From NCBI GenBank assembly GCA_037951165.1, contig JBBDHG010000127.1:2164501-2228500 (forward strand): DNA of 64,000 nucleotides. Reading direction: 5' to 3'. This DNA is from Lophius americanus (taxonomy: Eukaryota > Chordata > Actinopteri > Lophiiformes > Lophiidae). Below are positions 1 through 12,959 of the stretch, in pieces. A program made the position numbers and the translations under genes. The notes beneath the pieces were generated by a model. The model was not told the DNA's origin, searched no databases, and saw only the letters and a program-made list of their open reading frames with translations. The first letter of the stretch is position 1. Each line of letters begins with the position of its first letter.

Positions 1-1244
1 TCGTCTGTGCATGTGTGAAAGCGTTTCCGATTAGGTGGGTTGGTGTAAACACCAGGTCCGAAAAGATCACAAGTCATTTAAACAGGCAACCGAAATTGCA
101 ATTCGGAAAGGTTTAATTCAGAAAGGAGAAAAGTATCCCATGTTATCCCACCTACTGTTGCTGAACAAAAAGCCTGTCTCCAATTCAGCCCTCCAGGTCT
201 TTCCATTGGCTGTTGGATGATGAGGTCAGAGTTCTTCTTCTTATACCATCTCGATTCAACCATAAATTCAAATGGGATAGATTTTGAAGAATTTAAGATG
301 ACCAGAAAAGATTTTCAGCTAGTTCTTGCTTAAGATACCACACAAGTGCAAATAAAGATTTCATACAGTGACTGTTAATTACATTACATTTATAATATGT
401 GTGGGTCATATGTGGGGAAATGCTCACAACACATCACATTTATTTTGTGCCATGGGATGCCTATAAGATAGATGTGTCCTGTAGGCCTGCTGAATAATCC
501 TGTTCTACAACATATTCAGAAAACCACTGCTTTATGAACCCTGGCCCACGCCAAAACTGTGGTAGAAACTCGTTATTTACTGCGATTTTTTTTTTTTTTT
601 AGATCATTTTATGTTGTTAGATTAAATCCTTATTAGGGCTCGGGGGCTAATATTATGACCAACAGACCCAGAAAAAAAAGAAGCTTTTGCAACAAATGCT
701 GCTGCTGTTGCTGCAAAGGTACAAGTGGAGATAAATGTTTGAAATTTTAATATATATATAAATATCACTCTCTTTTCTGTCCATTATATGTCTAACTAAG
801 GGATAAATGGCTTATTAGAATATATGCTGTAGAAAACAAGAAAAAAAATAGTTAACTAATTGCATTTTTTTTAATCTGTACACAAAAATGGAATAATCGG
901 ACATTTGCTGTTACTTTGTCACTAAAAGAAGCTATTGCACCAAATGTTGATCAGGATTAATGCTTTAAGAAAACTTGTAGCTTTTAAACTATAAAGAGGC
1001 TCAGGCTTGCTGGCTCTCTATACTTCCAGGCTTTATGCTATGCTAGGCTAGCTGTTTCTTGTCTCATATTTAATACACAGACAGTGACAGTGGTGATGGA
1101 AGAAGTAAAAAAAATAACATTTCTCCAATTTAGCTATTGATGTCATCAATGTGAAAAGTCTTCATTTGCAATTAAATTGATTTATTTGCAAAGTCAATTG
1201 CTGCATTAGAAGCTGCAGAAAACAGAAGAGGATGCCTGCGGAGC

Positions 1245-1299
1245 GAGAGAGAAAGAGAGAGAAAGAGAGAGAGATAGATAGAGAGAGAGAGAGAGAGAG
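1245..1299 (+). repeat. (GA)n microsatellite
   Basis: GAGA-rich array with AAAG and ATAG interruptions. Confidence 0.9.
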
Positions 1300-4200
1300 C
1301 ATATATATAGACCTGGTAGTCTTGATAGACAGTGTGTGGAATAATTAAATAAACGCGGTTTTACAATGAGATGCTAATTAGTTCAACCATTTTCAGATTT
1401 GCTCCTTTCTGTTTTTCTCTCCAATGCTATGACTGACACACATTGGGAGTTGACAGACACCTTTTCTACATCTCTTGCGTGTTCATATCATCATCATTCC
1501 AGAAGAAAAGTTTCAATAGAGCAATCAATAGAGAGTTTCGAGAGCAATAGAAAAAGACAGATTACTGATTCAGGTAGATGACATTGTCCCTGGAAATTTT
1601 AATATTTGTGTTATTACCATAATGAAGCCAGAGAAAGATATTCTGATAAGCCACAGACCATCAATATTATATATTTTTTATGTTCCACTAATTTTTGTAT
1701 CTGTTTGATGACAGAGCTAGATAATTACTCTAGAAAAGGTTGAGTATTTCTTCCACCACACAGTGCAGATGATTTGAAAGAAATGGGTTTTCAAATTGCC
1801 TGAAGCAATTGGCGTTCCCATGTTAGCAACTAAGACTTATGAAGGTGCTAATACTGCATAACATGGCTCTGTTAGATTTTAGTCTAATCCCCCTACCGGG
1901 CCACGTCTTGCAATTCACAATAACTCTGATTTATTGTTCGAATGAACAAAAAATAGGAGACTATGACATTATTGAATCATGGCATAGTAAATATGAATGA
2001 ACGATAATGGGCATTTGTATGTACGTATTGTTACTACCTTAACCAGGATAACCAGGCTGTCAACAGGGATGACACTGAATTAATATTAAAGTCCTATTAT
2101 GATGTTATAAAACACCCAATGGAGACAAAACAATTTGAACAGTGCTTTCCAAGTTAATTACTTGGGCATGAATTTATTTTCACCTGACAGCTTGAATTCA
2201 ATACGAGCATACTCGATTCACAAAGAAAGTTTTCTCTCAAGTATTTATTCCATTGTTCCCATGTAAAACGCGCATTTTTACATCCTGCTAATGCTGTTAA
2301 AACTGCCCAAAAATATCATGGCTTTTTCCTCTCAAATCTTTAATACCAAATTTTTTTCATGGTTTACAATTTAATCACTTGAGAATATTTGTTAGATCTG
2401 ACTTGTTGGACAACTCAAATCATTTCATAACTTCAAAAATCAGATTTGACAAATTCCGATGTACTTTGGTTAATATATATATATATATATACATATTTTT
2501 GTTTTGCCTGATTTGTGAGTCAGATTATCTAATAATGAAAAATGCGGCCACAACTCCCCAAGACTGAGATGAGAGGATAACAGTTTCATTTAAAATTGCC
2601 GATTTGTTAGAACTTTTTATGTACAGTTTTATTTTTATGTCCACCAACTGTTGATCTTATTGCTAAATGAAAATATTCTCCAGTTGCTAGAAAAAGAAGC
2701 CAGAAGGTTTTTTTTCCACATTAATCATCAGTGTTTCCATCTATTGAAAATGCAATTGCTATTATTGAAGGACTTGGAAAATAAATGTCTGCCATGTAAA
2801 AGTGACACTGTAAAATACTCGAGAAGATGCCTTCAGGGTCTATACTTACCAACACCAAATGAGGCATATTGCCACAGATTAGATTACGGCTATTAGACCT
2901 TCGAATAAAGTCATTTAGAATATGTTTTTTTCTCAAACGCAGTCGTTGTCCTTGCCTCGAAATAAGGAAAGCATGAATGTTACCTTACACATAAATGTTA
3001 CATCTAGACTATAAACTAGGTTATTCCAGTTCCTGGGGGACCGCACAATGTCATGGAGGGGCCCTCGTATTCTTTATGAACATGGTCCATTATTTCTATA
3101 ATGATGTGCCAAGTTTTTGAGTCAAGTTTGGCCAAGTTATGATCAAGTGCTCCAAGTATTGCATTGGGTCAGCGAGGGAGTGAAAACAAAGGTTGGTCGA
3201 AAGAATAGAAAACTGAACTTATGGTTTAATGAGCAAGCATACGGCACAGAGAAAGACAAAGCGAGGGCAAAGAGGAGATAGGAGCAGACTTGTGGGCGAA
3301 TGAAGCCATAGTACAGGATGTTACAAAGCCATCATGAGAAAATTCTGGTGAGACTTTAATTCTAATTCTAATTTCACCTGGTAAACATTTCGCACATGCT
3401 CCGGCTACGTTTGGAATAGCATTAAGCTGTACTGATCGAAACTGTTGTAATACCAGCAGGTATTTGGCAGAATTAGTTTTCAGATGAGCATCAGATTTAA
3501 AGGATTTATACTCTTTATGATGAAATTCTGACATTTATTAGGCAATCCGGACTTTTAATTAGATAGTGAGGGGATTTTGTATGCTAGGTGTAAGCTTCCT
3601 TATCCAGAAGTGACAGATAAGAGCGTTTGAGCAATAAGAATGAAATGAGTTTAAAGTGTTTTTCTCTTTCTGATGTTGGAGGACACAAATCTTCTCTTGA
3701 CAGCTCTGCAGCTGTGACAACCTCAGCGGTAACAGGAAACTACAATACCCTCTGAGATGGAGACATCTGCAAATGTTCCAATAGACCTACACATATGGAC
3801 TTACACAGGCACAACAGCTGCACCCCATGTCTCCTCCAACCTCCTTGGTGTGTTTGTGTATGTGCAAGCAGAGGTCTAAGTGGCAGCACCAGGCGAACAG
3901 CTGTGCTCTCAAGGTTCCTTTTGCTTTCCCCAGGCCCAAGGGGGTTTGCAGGAATGGATTTGTCTATTAGCTCGTAAAGAACATTGCTCAGTGCCATATC
4001 GATCATCTGAGCTGTAACGTTTAGAGTCTTTAACTTATAGAGTTGATCTAGTGGTACATGGACTCCCTTGGCTATTTCAGCAGAGTGAGAGACGATCAAC
4101 TTAACCCTAGTGCTGCTCTTGGCCAAAGTAAACACTATAAACATATCCGCTGGTGCCAGAAACCATTTTTATTGAACTGCCAATTCAGCCGTTTCGCAGG

Positions 4201-7200
4201 GGCTTAAAAGTTACCATGAATCCGCCAGGTGCCTCCTTGAAGCAGCAGTGTGGTTGTGTGGTTTTCTTCTCTTTAATAGCAGTCTCATCACATAGTTAGC
4301 CATGCGGGCTTCCTTTCCCGACATGCTGTCAGAATGTTGGACCCCACCCTGTTGTCCTAATGATGGACCTTTACAGCTCACTGATCTGAAGGATGACTGA
4401 CTGGACTGCGCTACTGGCTGATGGGGGGTAAAGGATATGTGTTCATGTGTGTGTTTGAAAGAGAACAAGAGACACACACAGAGCGAGAGATATCGTTTTT
4501 TTGTTCTGGGCTTAGATCCCTCCTCCATCCTCCTCGTGCTGCCATGGCAACAGTCATCAAATCAGAACATCAGCCATAGCTTTCATCTGTCGCTGTCCAA
4601 GGGCTTCCCACAGGCTGTCTGTATACATAAACTGTGATGGAAACATCAGAGTCCAGGCTCCACTCGTCATTTTAATAAGCAGCCGCATATATTATGATTC
4701 CTCAATCACTTTAAAAGCGGAGGGGGTTGAGGGCTGGCTTGATTTATAAAAAAAACAATAACAAAAAACAAATCAAATAAGCAGATTTAAAACTGTTTTT
4801 CAGTTCTGAGTGCTGTTGGGGTATTAAAATGAGAGACCGTGGTGAGTGGCACACGAATAAGCTCAGAGCAGAAGGGAACAATAGCCCTAAGAGTATTCCG
4901 ATAAATTAGTTCGCAGCAGAATGTGTTCTAAACTAGTATAGAGAGGTTAAGAAGGGACAGAGCACTCAGGTGTGTCTGTCATGTACGGACACACTGACAC
5001 GTCCACACATGAACCGGCTTTCTTCTGTTTAACGTGTGTTAGGGGCAGTGCTGTAAGAACGCCGGTATGCAGTACCGGCATTTCTAGATTTTACCCCCTG
5101 GCATACCAGGACTTGTCACAAGCTCCCAGGACCCTTTCATGTCACACAATATCAAAATCTGTCTCTTGCTGATTCATAATGGCACTTAAAATACATTACA
5201 GGGGATGCTAAGGGGCTCATTGGGCTGTTCGCGCAGACATGTAATGTTGCATCAACGCTAACTCACGAGGCGCGATAATGTTGGATAAACGGGAAAAAGC
5301 TGACAAATAAAAAAGTGTGCCTACACTTTGAACCGTATTTTTCAGCAATGGGCCATCGTTAAATTAATCAGTCCACAAAGCGCTGTAAGGTCATGGCTGG
5401 TGAAGGGAAGAATATCTGCAGATGAGACGACGTGAGAAGCTTCAAACCATTCAAGTACAGCAGACCCCTAATCCTGCCGGAACCTTTTTAAGTAGGTTGA
5501 CATCTTATCTTTAACAAATATAGTCACCATTGTCTTATGATAGAGTGCATGCAGAAGATTAAGAGTAAGCTTTAACATTGCTGTTTGGACTAGTTTGTTT
5601 TTGGTTTACATCTATATTCTAACCTGTCACCTTTGCTGATGTGTTTCATTATTCTAAAGTACAGAAAGGTGGTACTGAATTAATTTACCATGTAATGTGA
5701 AAATCCTCTCTGAATTTATCACATTCAGAGCTAGCTCCTTTTTCTGCCACTCTCTCTCTCTCTCTTTCATACGCTGCCTGGCAAAGAGGAGATTTGTGCT
5801 GGGGGATGCTTCAGTCCAAAACCTCTACATGTTTGTTGAGCCGCAGAACACGCTGTTGCCATTTCTGTAAGTATATGAAGAACCTTTTTATCAGGAATAT
5901 CAGGTGTTGGTTGTCCTAAGTATGTCTTGCTAAATTCATGATACCATCAAAAATTTAATCAGGTATAAATTATACATAAGTATTATCTACTGTTTTGTTA
6001 GAATATACAATGAACTTAATCAAACACAGCAGTATGTCTCTAAATAGATGTCATTGTCAAATGCATATCTTACTACTCTAGTTTTTATTTTTGTCCGATT
6101 CCCTCTCTTATACATTTCTGTCTCTGTTGTGCATGTCCACAGGGAACACCAAGCGCCAGTTTGTTTGGAAGAGAAAACAACATGCCTTCTTCTCTAGATG
6201 GAAGTGATGTCACCTGCTTTTCATCAACCTGCAGTAGATTCCTCCAATGCAGGGGTGGTGATACCAAAGCTACTTTATATAGTTTTTATAGCTTGAGGGA
6301 AACTGGACATTGAGAATGGTGATGCATAGATTCTTCATTTTTGTGACACACTAAAAGTAATTTCTTGAATAAATTGATGTTGTGAAAATGATTATCTTTG
6401 AGAATCTTTTATTCACCCAAGAAATTCAGAACATATTACTTAAAGATTAGCTGATACCAGTTGTCTGATATACATGACGCCAGATAATTAAGGGGAACAC
6501 TTTGACGCACTGGTCAAGGGTCAGTGAGGTGTATTATGTTAGGATTGCGGCCGCAGCACAGCCAGAATGACAAGAAATAGTTTCTGTGGTGGGGAAAAGG
6601 AAATCAAAATATTTTACTTCTTTCTCCATTTACCTGCGGGGTTGAATGAATGCGGCTGTGGAGAAAAGATACCAGTCTCTATAAATGAGCAGCCAAAAAG
6701 TCTAATTTAACCATAATGGAGAGAGGATTGAAAAAAGTAAGCATACGAGACCTTTATATTCTGCACAATACCGTCCTCAGTGTGGATGAATAGGAGCTGT
6801 CACCAGGTAGACTTCTGCTCTGAAAAAAAGCTTGTCTGAATAACGAATCTACCGGTTCATTGTTGTGATAATCAGAGTTGTCATTTAAACCTGCGAAGGG
6901 ATTCACGTTCGTTTGCCCCGATGATGAGTAATATTAATGAAACACAAAGTGGTCAATCCGCCACTAACTATGTCTGCCATTTTAGTTTCACTGCTTGTAT
7001 TAATAACTCTTCCTCCACCACAGCCATTGTGAAACTTCCAGGGATACTTCTGCCATAGCTACACCAGTGCCAGTATTAATGGCGGCCATCCCAGTCACGC
7101 TGCCAGTAGTAAAGGCTGTTGTTCCATGGCTTGGTGCCCTGTGCCTGTCAGACATGCAGGACCACCTGCCATTATCAGCTCTCAGCCCTGGCAGAATGGA

Positions 7201-7356
7201 GAGATAATGGTCCATTGGGCTTCACCCAAAAACCTGGTGACCAGTTTGCAAGCACTCAGTTGTTTACATTTCAAACTGTCTGGATGTAAAACGATCAAGA
7301 ATGGAGGTACTAGTTGAAGCAATAACAATAGTGACATATGTGCTATTTTACTAATA

Positions 7357-7360
<4 letters not shown>
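1300..7360. other. intronic DNA, no gene recognised
   Basis: Mixed, AT-rich single-copy-looking sequence. The longest open frame is 134 codons on the minus strand (3740-4144). It has no recognisable domain and is within chance expectation. A CT-rich stretch lies near 5750. Confidence 0.6.
2472..2490 (+). repeat. short (AT)n array
   Basis: About nine AT units. Confidence 0.85.

Positions 7361-7410
<50 letters not shown>
7361..7410 (+). repeat. (AT)n microsatellite
   Basis: An uninterrupted AT array of about 25 units. Confidence 0.97.
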
Positions 7411-7414
<4 letters not shown>

Positions 7415-8429
7415 CTGGGGTATTTTCTGTTTGATGGATAATATTTTATTGATACCATGTTTCAACCAGCTGCTAGGTAAATATGTCACAATTGGACTTT
7501 GGATAGCCATTAATTGTTATGGTTAATTAAGGTAAACATTAAGCAAAGAGAATTTTAATAGGTTTCTCTTGATGAGAGTAGGGATCTAGGGTGACCAGAA
7601 TCTGCATATGTAAATAACAGAAAGCTCCTCCAGGCCTCCGCTTAACTTCCTCTGTCATACAGTCTTATCTTTCTCTGTCATTATGTCTGTTTATTCTCCT
7701 CTGTTTTTGCTATTATCTCCCTTTTTTCTCAGTGCGCACGCAAAACCCTCACACACACTCAGCCAGTTTCACACACCATGGGCCTGACCAGGCTGTCAAA
7801 AACACAAATTAGGTGCTTTTGTCAAGTGACATCGACATGATGTATGTGAATACTAAATTCTAAACTGGCTCTCCCAAATGAGATACATTTGTTGAGATGA
7901 ATCATGACAGATTGGCAGAAAACATCACTTTGATATTTACAATACATAGAATTATCCCAAGGCCCTCAACATTCAGGCAGACGCCATTTATTTTGTGCAT
8001 TTTTATTTTTGAGAGCATGTCAGATGTATGGGCCCAGTGGTGCTCATCATAGTATGTTTGATTGACCACTTTCTCCTCGCGATAAAGATTCATTTATATG
8101 CTGTCAGACATGGCAAGGATTGCGAGGTGTACAGAGGGGAAAGTCTAACGGATACGTCAAATGATTATGTCTTTTTATTTTCATTTTGTGTCCAGGTGGC
8201 AGGTCTCAGGTGCCACCGGAGAGGGTGTTAATAGCATGCCCAATCACTTTGCTAGATAGATCACCCTAACACCAGATAATCATGCCGTTAAATAAATAGC
8301 TTCTTAAAATGCTTCAGAATGCCGCTAAAAGCATGAGCATTTTTGGGGTCGGAAAAAGAGAAAGATGATTTCGGGAGAGAGGGTGGTACTGAATTTGCAT
8401 TACATTGGCTGCAGTTACAAGTTGTATGG

Positions 8430-8430
<1 letters not shown>

Positions 8431-8482
<52 letters not shown>

Positions 8483-8490
8483 TGTGTGTG
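8431..8490 (+). repeat. (TG)n microsatellite
   Basis: TG array with one TT interruption. The apparent Val/Cys open frames across it are artefacts. Confidence 0.97.
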
Positions 8491-8669
8491 TATTTGGGTG
8501 TCCGTAAGAGTCCTGCAGACAATTGGACAGCTGCTTCATCACCCGGTCACCATGCTGCAGTAGAAAAAGCTTCTCAAGGCCAATGCATTGCACTCGCCAG
8601 TGTTTTACAAACACTAAATGTGCTATTACTTTCCAAACAGATGCTCAATGCTACTTCCAAATAGGTTGA

Positions 8670-8670
<1 letters not shown>

Positions 8671-8736
<66 letters not shown>

Positions 8737-8750
8737 TGTGTGTGGGTGTG

Positions 8751-8785
<35 letters not shown>

Positions 8786-8786
8786 G
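8671..8786 (+). repeat. (TG)n microsatellite, second array
   Basis: A longer TG array with a few point interruptions, 180 bases after the first array and in the same orientation. Confidence 0.97.
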
Positions 8787-9618
8787 GAGGGCGGGGTTAG
8801 CGAATATATGCTCATGAAAGGGTCGGTGTGCTTCAATGTGAGTGTTCACTTAGTATTCATGTTTGCATATGAGTTGATTTTGTTTGCAAGCAGATGTTTT
8901 TTTTCCTAAAACGTTTCTACTGGTTGAACGAGATCAACAGCAGCAGAGGAGCCCGTGCATTGAGTCTGGCCAAGTAGGATAATATGAAATGCGGTCTGTG
9001 GCCAAAACTTCTCACACTTACTCACACACAAACGCACACACTCACATTAATATTGGAAAAAACTGTGCAATACGCAGAAAGAATGAATTAGTTGTTGGAA
9101 TAAGTGCAAAATGTAGATTAAGTTAACATGAATAATCAAGATTGCGAGCAACCACACAATAAAGAAATTGCAAGCAGTCATTAAGAAGACGGAGGCAGAA
9201 AATAACAGAGCGCAATCTAATTGAAGTCACCTAAATGAAGAGGGGGAGAGAGTGGTTGTGAGGTATGCAATGAATGGATGGATTCATTTGACATAGTGGG
9301 ACGGTGTTTCGTACTGTAGCCTTTGTAATAGATTGTGTGCTGCACTTTTGATTATGCCTCAGTGGAAAAGCTTTCTTTCTGGTGGCCATTTCTGTGAAGT
9401 CTTATTATTCTAGGATTGAACGTTGTTTTTAAGAATAATATAAATCTACGAGGATAGTGGAAATGTATCTTTGATTGCAGACATGGATGGTTGTCACATA
9501 GTCAAAACCAACTTATATTTACGCATCCTACTTAAAAATGACCAGGTATGATAATGCTTGGTACGTTGACCTGTATTTAATCATTATGTCCCCAAAAAGT
9601 CAGGGATATTATGGAGTT

Positions 9619-9703
<85 letters not shown>

Positions 9704-9712
9704 CCATTATCA
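9619..9712 (+). repeat. (ATC)n microsatellite
   Basis: About 28 CAT/ATC units, becoming imperfect (ACC, ATT, GCC) at the right end. Confidence 0.97.
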
Positions 9713-9751
9713 TCGCCGTCACCAGTATATACCGTATTTTAGTTTAAGAAT

Positions 9752-9875
9752 TCGTATTTTACACACTAGGGGGAGCTTTTTATATGAAAAACACCGTTTT
9801 GCAGACAGAATTTCCTAATTTCTCTTGGATTTGTTCAAATTTAGTGCATATGAATTGACTGAATTGAAGATATCA
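9752..9875 (-). repeat. unnamed dispersed repeat, copy 1 (partial)
   Basis: CACTAGGGGGAGCTTTTTAT, then GTTCAAATTTAGTGCATATG AATTGACT. This is the reverse complement of the unit found at 12296, 33000, 38500, 57900 and 60800 (GCACCAAATTTGGACTAAA ... AAGCTCCCTCTAGTG). Confidence 0.65.
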
Positions 9876-10499
9876 ATGCAGAAGACTCTCCATAGGAATA
9901 GAGGACATGTCATTTGTTGGTGAATTTGTTTTTCCTGGGGGTATGTTGACAAGAATTCCTCTAGATAAGCCATATCATGTTCTCTAATTAAGGTTATATC
10001 AGCTCCATAAGTTGGTTGTACTGTCATCGCTGTCATCAGCTGAGGCTGAAGTTTTTAGATCGCTGGCTGACTAGCTCGGGCATATACATTTGATGGCTTC
10101 ATGATATTGTGATAAAGGTTCATGGCTGATGCTCCACAGCCTCACTCTCAGTGTAGAGGGCATGGGAAACCATTGCCCCTCCTGTGTCGAGCTAGTAACA
10201 TATTTACAAAGATATTTACAAAGATTTGCACATGTGTTCACATGTTTGCTTTAGTGGGCATGGCTGTCTGAAGCTAGTGGCCGCTAATGCTTGCTGTAAA
10301 TATTGGTAAATTTGTCTAACCTTTGACACTGCATAATAACGAGAAGACAGATTTAACAGCCATAAGTGACCCTAATGTTAAAATGAACACTGACCAGTAC
10401 GTTTGATGAGAATAAACAAGGATACAGTCAATGTGTGAAAGGCATTTTCCTACCTTTATAATTACAAAATAGTGTCACTTTTCTATGATGGCCTACTTA

Positions 10500-11290
10500 C
10501 AGTACCCTCCAGAATTATTGGCACTGTTTAAAAAAATGAGTCAAATGAGATGCAGGAAATTGTAAATTGTATTTATCCATGATCATTAATAACAATTATT
10601 CAAAAAGATGTTACATCAAACTGAAATAGCAGAATTTAAACAAAACAATAACATCACAACTTGCCCCACATTATCAAACATTCATCACCATACTTCACCA
10701 TGGATATGACGGGATTTTCTGTATGGCTTCCTTTCTTGTTAGTCCAAACTCATCTTAGATGTTTGTACCTAAAAAGCTCCACTTTCATCTGATATCACTT
10801 ATGACCTTATTCCATTGAAGTTCCCAGTGATGTCTGGGAAGGCACTTTATCTTGTGTTTAGATGACAGCATCGGTTTTTATTCCTGCGACCTTCTTAAAC
10901 ATGATGTGTTGGTGTAGGTGCCATCTGACGATGTTTCAGGAGACTTTTTGACCCCAAGATTCAGCAGACATCTGCAAGTTTTTAGCCGTAATCCTTTGAG
11001 AGTCTTTTACCAGTCAAACAATCCTCCTCACAGAGCATAGGGTCAGTTGCAGACACGTCGTCTTTCAAGCTGAGTTTTTAACAACCTTGAGTCTCGTTAA
11101 ATTTCTTAATTATTGATTTAACTGTTGAAACTGGCATTTTGAACCGTTAAGATATTTTCTTGTATCAATTGCCAGATTTCTACAGCTCAACAACCTTGGT
11201 TAAAACATCATTGCTGTGCTCTCCGGTCTTTCCCATTGTGTAGAATGTCAAAAAGAATTAGGCCAGTGTCGATACGTATTCAACCAACCT
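10500..11290 (-). mobile_element. Tc1/mariner-like transposon remnant
   Basis: A terminal-repeat-like end, CAGTACCCTCCAGAATTATT, starts at 10500 directly after a TA dinucleotide, the usual Tc1 target. The body on the minus strand follows the layout of a Tc1 transposase gene. A start-like ATGGGAAAGACCGGAGAGC lies near 11235 and is followed by decayed N-terminal helix-turn-helix sequence. The coding frame is broken many times. Only the left terminal repeat is evident; the right end is lost or too diverged. Confidence 0.75.
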
Positions 11291-12184
11291 TGCTATTCAT
11301 TTTAAAATCCATTTGTGGCTAAATATTGAAATATTTTTGAATACTAACATTTATATAAGGGTGGTAGGCAATTATCAACAGGTGCAGGGTTCTGTGAGCT
11401 GTTTTGTATTTGTATTGTTTCGTATTTTCTCCTCAGGTGCTCAACAAGAACTGCCCTCTGCTCCTCCTGGATCACTCAAATGCAGAGAACTAATTGTACA
11501 AGGGCTGCACTGTGTATATCTATGTACAACAAAAGTGAAGATCAAAATGATCATATTTTTATGATTAATTTCAACAGTGACAATCAGTTCTTGTGTCATC
11601 TCACTCAGCACATAGCACTTACAGTGATGGCACATTTAAGATGTAAGTAGTAAATGGACGGCACTAAGAGTATATAAATTATGTAATTAAGGAATTTAGT
11701 ATGGCGGAGGTTTATGTTGATTAGGTAACACAAAACAGTAGTAGAGTACAGATTTCCATCAAGGCTGAGTATTCTCCGCTAAAGGATACCGTCTCCCCAT
11801 TAGTCACATTTTTATTTAAGTGCAATGTCAGTATTTACATCATTTTGCAATGACAATATACATCTGAGAACTTGGATTGAACCCCACTCATATTTTTTTT
11901 TAATGGGGATGCAGTTGCTCCAGAGGAGTCACTATTTCCTGTTCTACCAGCAAAAATATTCCCCAAATTTGATTACTTGACCTCATCTCAAATGTCTATC
12001 ACTAATAGAAGTGTGATGCAAAACCATCTCTAACCTTTTCTTTTTCTTGTTTCTGTGGCATTCCTCAGTGTTCAGTGTAAGATTAAAATTAAAATTAAAA
12101 AAGGAGTTAATTATTGCTTTAGTCCCAACCCTTCTACAATGTTTCTTTATAGTAATAACTAGACCTACACTGTCATCCCAGACA

Positions 12185-12480
12185 GCAAGGGTATATCCCC
12201 CCCAAAAGCCCCAATCTCTTGCGTTTTACAAGCAATCTCCCCGATTTAACTCATCAAATTAAATGTACTTATGTCTGAAAAAAGTGTTTTTGGTATTTTC
12301 TAAACACACCCTAGGGTGAGTGAAATATGGAATATACAAGATATGATATGTACAAGATAGATCACCTTGTGTCGATTCGTATGCACCAAACTTTTACCAA
12401 ATCGGACCAACAGTTAGGAAATTATGTCCGAAAACCAATAACCAGTGTTACTCTAATTTGAACTATTAGGGTAAAATACA
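12185..12480 (+). repeat. unnamed dispersed repeat, copy 2
   Basis: It contains a leading CCCCAATCTCTTGCG-like part, GAATATACAAGATATGAT, CGATTCGTATGCACCAAACT and AATCGGACCAACAGTTAGGA, then AATTATGTCCGAAAACC. These blocks occur in the same order in the other copies. Confidence 0.75.
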
Positions 12481-12499
12481 GAATATACACAACATTTTA

Positions 12500-12905
12500 T
12501 GAACAAATTCACAAAATGATCTAGAGGATCAAGATTATGCTAAAATTTTTGTAAGGCAATTTGAAAAAGAATAAAATAAAGAATGAAAAAGAATAAAAAC
12601 AAGATTTAAAAAAATACACTCCATAAAATATAGAATGCATAAAAAGACTTTAGAAGAGATTAATTTCAGAAAGAAACTTTAGTAAAAGAGCACTTTAAAA
12701 ATGATGTCTATGTATGAGGATAAGGATTTCGCCAGTCTGATTGTTCCAGAGAGTAGGGGCCAACAATAAAAACACCTTTGGTCCTTAATCTGGATTGGGG
12801 GACGACATTAAGATCCTCCAAATCATTTAAGCAAGACAGAGGGGAATGATGAAAAAAGCTCTATCGCACCAAGCTAAAAGAAAGGAAAATATATAAAATA
12901 TTGGA
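12500..12905 (-). mobile_element. L2-like LINE 3' end, strongly decayed
   Basis: The minus strand contains DLNVVPQSRLRTKGVFIVG and then PYSLEQSDW, resembling the PRSRLxTxGxxxF and APxLWN blocks at the end of L2-type LINE proteins. A long T-rich 3' UTR-like stretch follows toward 12500. Several frame breaks are present. The boundaries are approximate. Confidence 0.45.
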
Positions 12906-12959
12906 TAAGGCTGCCAATGTAGGTAATAATAAGGTTGTTAGACATGTTAACATTTCAAG

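Noticed and set aside
3740..4144. 134-codon open frame on the minus strand with a plausible mixed composition
   Set aside because: No recognisable domain or splice context, and a frame of this length is expected a few times by chance in 64 kb across six frames.
8288..8909. Several overlapping frames encoding Val-Cys or His-Thr repeats
   Set aside because: Translation artefacts of TG microsatellites, as are those at 44586-44964 and 55319-55574.
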